Below, piece after piece: positions 57,010 through 64,000 of a DNA stretch of 64,000 nucleotides (position 1 is the stretch's first letter; every line of letters starts with the position of its first letter). This DNA comes from Pempheris klunzingeri (lineage: Eukaryota; Chordata; Actinopteri; Acropomatiformes; Pempheridae), in NCBI RefSeq assembly GCF_042242105.1, contig NC_092020.1, positions 2,841,001-2,905,000 of the forward strand, written 5' to 3'. Position numbers and translations under genes: made by a program. The notes beneath the pieces are model-generated. The model was not told the DNA's origin and ran no database searches. It saw nothing but the letters and a program-made list of their open reading frames with translations.

Positions 57010-60000
57010 AAGTACAGTTATGTTTGCTTTTCCTTTTAAGCATCCAGCTGGGATTTTTTATTTGCTCCTGAACTAGTGACTTCCTCAACATTAAATCCCC
57101 AACTATTTAAGGTCTGCATGAAATACTAGGGTTACGAGACACGCTGGGCTCAGCCAAAATCTGAAACTACAGCCCACACATCATTGAAACCTTTCTCTGG
57201 TTGTCAGGAAATGTTTGGTGAAATGACTAGTGTGTTACTGTTTTTCTCAAATGGAGTCTGACCTAGTATTTGCTAGACTGCTCTGAGGAGGAGGGGGAGG
57301 AGGGGGAGGAGGAGGAAGAGGAGGAGGAAGAGGAGGAAAAAGTGCTAACGTAGAGAAGCACAGTTCTCTCTTTTTCATGCTCCCTGGCAAACAGGTGGCC
57401 AGGAAATGACACAGGGAAAGTGCAGCTATCACACCTAACACACGCCTATTTTATTTCAGCCAAGCACCACATCCTCCATCTCTACACACACGCACGGCCC
57501 ATCATCTTTGTTTCAAATCTACACACCCTCTGTCTTTCCTGTCCAGATCTAATTATTCTGTCATACATTCATCCGTCACCTCAGCTCACCCCTGCACACT
57601 GTCACATCACTGACCTTACACTGCGGTAGGTGTGTATCTTGGCTCATGGGTGCAGCTTTTATTAGGCTCATTTTTTTCTACTCATGTATCTCTGATCTGC
57701 ATGATCGTACAGTAGTACACTAGAGGATGCTGTTTTCTCTTTTTCCCATTTTAACCGATTCATGATGTGCCTTGTCTTTTTAACTTTGCATTTTGGCCTC
57801 GATCTGAGTTAAAGAAAATTGATTCAATGAGAACTTTTCGGGGGAAAGAGAAGCTGGATGTGGATTTTACCGTGACGGCCCTGTATATCATTTCTTGACT
57901 GGAAAAGGAAAGCAAGGGGCATTCACATGGCAACGCTGCTGACATCTGTTTCAGCATCATGCTGAATAAATCTTTCTGTATTCAGCTGCCATGACATAAT
58001 CTAGATGTACGGCCCGTCATCAAAGTCGACTTTGGTTGTCGGCTTTGATGCCCTCTGTATCATTCTTGCCGTAATTGTTGCTATGACTTGTCTGATCGGA
58101 GAGATGTTACATTTTTCCAGACTTTCCAGTGGTTTGCTTCATGGCAAAAGCATTGCAATCACTCATTAGTGATCTTAAAGGAAGTCAAAGGAAATTACAT
58201 TCCTCATCGGACCCTCCTCTCCTTTTGGAAAGCACTGGGACAGAAACCAAGAAAGACAACATCAGGGCTGATAAGACTCTTGGCTGCATGCCCTGTACAC
58301 AACAAGAAGTATCCAATCACATCCAAATTCTGCCATATCAGTTTTGGAAATACCCATCAGGCCCTGGCTGTCTGAGTTCATTGCGTGTTGGTTAGCTTGG
58401 AGAGACAGGAAGCAGGATTCATCAGGCTGTTGTTGACAGGCAGATTTAGCACCCTGTGTCCAGTTAGTCAGCCATCCCAACCTGGGCCTGCTCCATGCCC
58501 ACTTTCTCCACACATCTGTAAAAGCTTAAAACGCAGTGAGCTGGATCACAGAGACAGAGCTGGGCTTTGTCAGACCTCAGATTCTCTGCCAGCACTCGAC
58601 CTAAATGGATTAGAGACTCTGTCAGACAGCACCAGGGGAGGACCGAGTTCACTGCCACCGACCAGCAGCCCCAGTCCCTTCAGTTCATCACAGCACTGGT
58701 TTGCACAGCACCAGCGGCTGGGGACTGCTCTCCGTCCCACTGAAGGGGTTTTCTTTGAGAGCATTGGAGAGGAGAGGCAGTGCAGCCAGCAGAGTCATGG
58801 CTATGGGAACACTACAAAAGACTAAACAAAGGCAGAGAGGGTGGTCGAAATAGACTACACAAATGCCTCTCTCCATTTGATGACTTTAGCTTTGCAGCAG
58901 CAACAGCTCACCCTGGTATTTTTGTCTTTCTGCCTCCTTCTTCTCCTCTCTTTTCTCCTTCCATCACCTTCACTCTACTTTCTCCTTGTTTTTCGTCTCC
59001 AGGCCTCTAACCCGGCTGCCATATAATGGCATGTGTTTTGATTGGTGCAGCACGGGGAAGCCGGGTATTGTCTGGACAGGATCTAGGCTGAGATCAGCAG
59101 ATAGATTGGATGGTGGTTTAGGGCAGTGCTCGAGCTACCAACGTCATCTTTGTTTTAGTTGGACCCTGCAAACACTTAGCTAATCCGAGAAAAGAGCCAG
59201 ACATGCAGGAAATAGGGACTTGTGAAAACAAGCAACCAGTCCGACATTATTATTATGTCGAACTCATTCATTAGAAATATGTTACTATTGATTATGTGTC
59301 CAGATCTTATCAGACATCTTGTTTTTATTCCGAGTACACTGAAATAAAATATGATCAACAAAAAGGACTGATGAATGAGGAAAATCACATCAATTTTTCC
59401 TGTTATTTCCCATCTGTACCTATTTTATTTTTCTTTCTCTGAACTGGCGGAGACTTTTGAACTTCACCTTTACCTCCCAAGTGCATGTTGCATCCTGAAT
59501 GGCTGATTTCATGGTTGATTATGACCCACCTCAGCGTGTCAGAAGTGCACAGGCCTAGCTTCCTCTCACCATGCAAAAGGGGGCTGAGACTGAAAGGATG
59601 CAGACAACTGATTTATGTTTTCTGGCGAAAAAGAAGACAATTAATTCCTGGCGACCGGCTCAAATTACAGCATGCTTGGGTTGTTGTGGCAAGGCTGCAT
59701 GACCCGAAATAACTGGTCTGTCAGTGCCATGAATCTGCCATGATATAGAGGTGTTGGTAGCCAATATGAAACAGGGCGTGAATGGTAATACATCCCATAT
59801 GGTGTTCCACGCTTTGATCGCTCCAGAGAGCAGTCAAAATGTTAAAAGACTTCTATTTTGATTAATTAAATAAACTGTTCATTGGCTTGTATGATGCATG
59901 CACATGTGTACAAATAGAGTATATTTACACATTTAGAAATAAATGCTGCCTTTTGAACAGACCCCAAAAACTGCAATCTGTGCAATCTGTGAAAGCATTT

Positions 60001-63000
60001 GGATGTTTCATATTGTATTTCATATTTTTATAAATAACAGACGTGGAAATCCTTAATCTTTTTATTGACTATTTATTGGCTTTAAATATTTTGAGACATT
60101 TGATATATTGAAACACACAGAATCAGGAGACATGGAGCTCTGTAAACTGTGCCGACATGATGTGATGACATGCTGCCGTCTTCAGTCTTCCAGTCCATCA
60201 GAATTTATCTCTTGTAAAACACACTGTACTGTTGTCTGAGTGACAATCTGGCCAGTGAGACCGCTATACAGGAATCAGAATATGTGCCCAGTTTGTGAAA
60301 TGACTTCCTCTCCTTCAGGGGTGGACTCCACATCGCCTGATGTTCTGTGGGATTCAAGGCCTCTGAGGCTTTCCACAGTGTGTCATTTCCTCGCTGGAAT
60401 CCGTGGATTAGTCATATCACTTCCTATTGTCCTTTCCAGGCAGTGGCCCACTTGGCCGCAGCTCGTCTTTGTCCACAGCTGCTTTTATGGCCTTATGGTT
60501 GTACCACGGTCAGCACTATGTCCACTACTGTCAAAAACATTAAACATTACTTCCTTTGCTTTTCTTTTCCCCTTTCTCACTTAACTGTTGGAAAATTAAA
60601 TTGTGAATTTTTAAGCGCAGTGAAACTGTCATCCATTTCAACATAATGCTCAGGCTTTGAATGGCATTTGGTGGAGGACTTTATTGTGTGGCCAAAGGCA
60701 GACAGCATTATCCAGCAATCTTTCAAAACCATACCCGTATATGCTGTTGGTTTAGCCATTAAAGTAACATTTAGTTGCTCATTTGATGGTAAGTTGAAAA
60801 CTTGAAGCTTTGAGTGTGTTGCTAAAAAAAAGAGTAAATGAGAAAACTGTTGCTTTGACACTTTGGTTCCTAAATCTAAACCTTCACTGTGAGGCAGATA
60901 CTGCTCTCTTTGCTAAAGGCTCGAGTTGGCCTCTGGTTTGATGAAAAGAAGGGAAGACGAAAAAAAAAAAACTTTTCCATCCATCTCCAAAGCAGCCCCT
61001 GGATCTGCATGTGGAAGTTTTAATGGGAGTCAGATGTGCTCCTAATCAAAGGAATATGGCGGGAAATGTTAGTGAGCCCAAGCAAGAAGAAAAGGGACTA
61101 CAGGCACCGTGATAAGACTCAAACAACAGTAACAAATTACACTTGTTGACGTCAGAGCCGCCAAACAACTTCACCGTAGGTCTAGAGCTTATTTTACCTC
61201 TGCTGGGAACGCGATCATATTATGGTGTTAAATGCCATTTATGAGGTGTTGGACATTATGGGACTAAAGACAAAACAGCTCATAAACCAGGGACAGGCAG
61301 TATACAGTAGCAATGCAAAGTAGTTTGATAAAAGCAAGTATTGTCAATATTTTCATAATAACAGTGGATCTAAAGACTATATGATTTGTTAGGGAGTCAC
61401 TTGTTTTCAGGATCCCACAGCGAATTATCTCTTCAGTTCCCATCAACTATTCAGAGCGTCTTTTAGCTCATTGTTTTGGTTTTATGGTTCATGGCCGCAG
61501 CTGTTTTTTCAGAGACAAAGCTGTAAAAACTGGCTGCGCATCACCAAACTGCAAACAGACAAATTTAGCAACAAGCCACTGTACATACTGAAGCATTTAG
61601 CCGCCAAAGAGTAAGATATTTCCCTCTGGAATTGGAGGAGACCAAAAACGGAGCTAAAAGCAGAGTGAATATTGGACTTACACACATCATGGGTCCCTAA
61701 ACACGATTCCAAATGACTTCTAATATTTCTCCATGTTTTCTGGGTATGTAAATACACAACTACTTGCCAACAAGTTAGCCATTTTGACTTAGAAAGTGGT
61801 AATATGTTAGTCCCTGTTTACATTTAGTGACTTAAAAACTCCTTCTGCTTCTTCTAATGAAAAAAGAAAATCTACCAAAATAACTAACTGCGTGACAAAA
61901 TTCTGCCTCCAGTTAGCAATGAAGCTGTACTGATATATATATTACTGAGTTGAGTTTTGACTGACAATAATCAACATAATTTGCATTCACAGTTTATGTT
62001 GTGCATCCTTTGTCCCCTCTAAGTGTGTGTTATACTTTTAATATAATGACTTTCTCTCCACTAAAAACACTGTTACTGTTGCTCAGCGTATTTTTGAGCT
62101 GATGTTGCACATGCACTTAACACCACAGCAGCTTGCTCTATCCTGTGACAATGGCATACCATCTATCTAATCATCCACTGCACCCGATCTCGCTCTGTCT
62201 TTTTCTCACTCCTTCTGTTTTCCAGTGATGCATTCTACTTATTATATATTTGTGAGCCCAGAGCACATTGACCACCAGCCAGCGACAGCATGAAAATGGA
62301 AGTGATGTCATGTGCTGATACACGTTCACAGGAGAGGAACAAACTCGGCTATTCGTCTTTGTCAAACCACAAGCTCCTTCCCTTTGCCTGTAGACTAAAC
62401 ACACTTGCACACAGACAGGCACGCATTGTATGCATGCGTGCTCATGAGTGCACACACATACACGGACATAAAAAAAAAGGCATAGTAAAAGATTTACACA
62501 TGCTTACTAATGAAACGACAGACATGGACAAACTATGCACCATGCCAAACATCCACTTGAAAGTATTGAATCTAATTTGTCACTCCATGGGATCCTTCTC
62601 TTCTTTGTTGACTTTTACTGCTTCTGAAGCTTTGTTTGCATCCGTCTGACTCTCACAGACGCACAAACCGCAGAGCTGTGACGGCTGTGACTTTAACTCC
62701 AATAAAATAGCCCCCTCCAACTACTCAGGCCTTGGCTCGATTATAAAAGGACATTTCATTGCACTCCATTTTCTAAACCAAACTGGCTCGGTTCACAGAG
62801 AATATCTGTGGTCTGAAGAGTGGCCTACTAATAAAGCGGGTGGAGTAGGAAAAACAAAGACAGAAATCAAAATAGACAGAGAGGTAAAAGAAAGAAGCTG
62901 TCACAAAAATAGGAGACCTTGTAGGAAGCCTGTTGAAGCATGTTTTGTCTATTTACAACACATTCATTGCTGCCGTCTGGAATGCCTGCATTTGACTGGA

Positions 63001-64000
63001 AGAGCAACAATCAAGGGAGCTGCAGGCTATGGCATCCATACAAGAGAGGTTATGGGTATTCAACAGTTTGCAACTATATGTCTCCCTCAGTCGTGCCAAT
63101 GGGGCAAGAGCTTAAAAACAGGCTTGTGTGGGATGCCTAAAAAAAGAGTCTCTGGTGTCTGTTTTTATTTAGTGTGTTGCTTTTCTAAGCACGTAAGGGC
63201 CACAGTGGTATCATCCAGGTGGGTGGCTGGTGGTCATGGATGAGGGGTTTTCTGGAGGCATAGATAGGTTTTCCATTACAAATTGTATCAGGTGAAAAAA
63301 CATGTTTGCTTAATTGGTCATTGTAAAAAGCAAAGAGTATTTTCCCCTCAAACCCATATGCTGAGCAGATGGGATTAAACCCGACCGGCATTCACAGGCA
63401 GTTATGGATAAACAAGTCGGATGGCCTAAGGTGTAACCCTCTCTTTACAATAACAAATGAGTTCACTTTAAATTGAAAAGGACACTTCCTCTACACGCCG
63501 TGTGAATAATTTGGGTATTGATTCCACATTACCCTGCCTTCCAAAGTGCCTGTTAGGGGTCAGGAGCAGTAGCGGACATGATGGAGGATCTGGTATTTAT
63601 GGGAAAAGTCAATGATGTCAGAGCTGCAGCATCTTCTCCAGACATCCGGATGAGGCCATGTCTGCTGTCAATAAGGTGGAGCAGGCTGACAACACCTGAG
63701 GCTGATTTAACACTTCTGGTAAAGATAAGTGAGTGTGTGTGTGTGTGTGCATGTACGTGCAAGTACACGCGTATGCATGAGTGCAGAGTGAAGCTCCAGT
63801 CATCTGAATCACCTGGCCAGAGTCTAGCATAGCTCACAAGGGCGTAGTGAAAGGTGGTGCACCAAGATCATAGAGTTAATGTTCCTCCACATTGTGCTTT
63901 CATAGACTGAATCACCCACCTGTGGTATTAAAGAATGTTTTCAGTCCTGTCTGGTATTTAGTTTCCCAAGTGAGTAATTTTAGGAGTTACGTGTCATTAA
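57010..64000. other. Right-hand intergenic stretch, no gene supported
   Basis: Seven kilobases were read on both strands. There are scattered open frames, the largest 58385-58825. None has an ATG-initiated product, a recognised domain or clear flanking splice sites. A GGA-rich tract lies at 57284-57341 and a (GT)n run at 63732-63749. A TATAAAAGG sequence at 62741-62749 has no evident gene downstream. The stretch could be an intron of a gene lying outside, or a gene-poor regulatory region. The sequence alone does not decide. Confidence 0.5.
57284..57341. repeat. GGA-rich purine tract
   Basis: Nearly unbroken purine run with repeated GGAGGA/GGAAGA units on the + strand. Confidence 0.9.

Noticed and set aside
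58385..58825. The longest open frame (146 codons) in the right-hand region
   Set aside because: It opens at GTG, not ATG. The composition is Ser/Pro-rich low complexity, it matches no family I know, and no splice context supports an exon.
62741..62749. TATAAAAGG as a promoter
   Set aside because: No open frame or splice structure follows it. Such sequences occur by chance in AT-rich DNA.

Overview
The window is vertebrate genomic DNA, almost certainly from a ray-finned (teleost) fish. It holds four intron-rich genes with GT-AG introns. It also has abundant CA/CT/TA microsatellites, dispersed repeat families of the kind common in perch-like fish, and a Tc1-like element. No prokaryotic features, tRNA, rRNA or CRISPR array were seen. 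The species is not identifiable from the sequence alone.

Layout from left to right. (1) 1-4.1 kb is non-coding and contains a decayed L1-like LINE at about 1.16-2.88 kb. (2) 4.2-15.7 kb is anxa6 (annexin A6, + strand): 25 exons, 24 of them coding, with a predicted protein of 660 aa. (3) 15.7-19.7 kb is intergenic with old repeats. (4) 19.8-about 31.2 kb is tnip1 (ABIN-1, + strand): 18 exons, 694 aa. A perfect kappaB motif lies at the putative promoter. (5) 31.4-35.8 kb is gpx3 (secreted glutathione peroxidase, - strand): 5 exons, 226 aa. It has an in-frame UGA for selenocysteine and a type II SECIS element that I could place in the 3'UTR. (6) 38.17-46.9 kb is dctn4 (dynactin p62, + strand): 14 coding exons, 469 aa including a 21-nt in-frame microexon. 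(7) 46.9-64 kb has no gene I can support. It holds a 420-bp Tc1-type MITE with intact ends, other inverted-repeat elements, a hexamer minisatellite and simple repeats.

All four coding models were joined by hand and each closes in one frame. The sums are 1983, 2085, 681 and 1410 nt including stops. The order anxa6(+) - tnip1(+) - gpx3(-) - dctn4(+) mirrors, in reverse, the human 5q33 order as I remember it, so this is an old vertebrate block. The genes do not form one pathway. tnip1 (NF-kappaB restraint, ubiquitin binding) and gpx3 (extracellular peroxide removal) converge tail to tail. gpx3 and dctn4 diverge. anxa6 is a Ca2+-dependent membrane binder, and dctn4 is part of the dynein activator complex.

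I found no undescribed biological system. The most informative observations are the selenoprotein signature with its SECIS, the exon-by-exon mirror of the two anxa6 halves, the kappaB site at tnip1, the dctn4 microexon and several well-preserved non-autonomous transposons.
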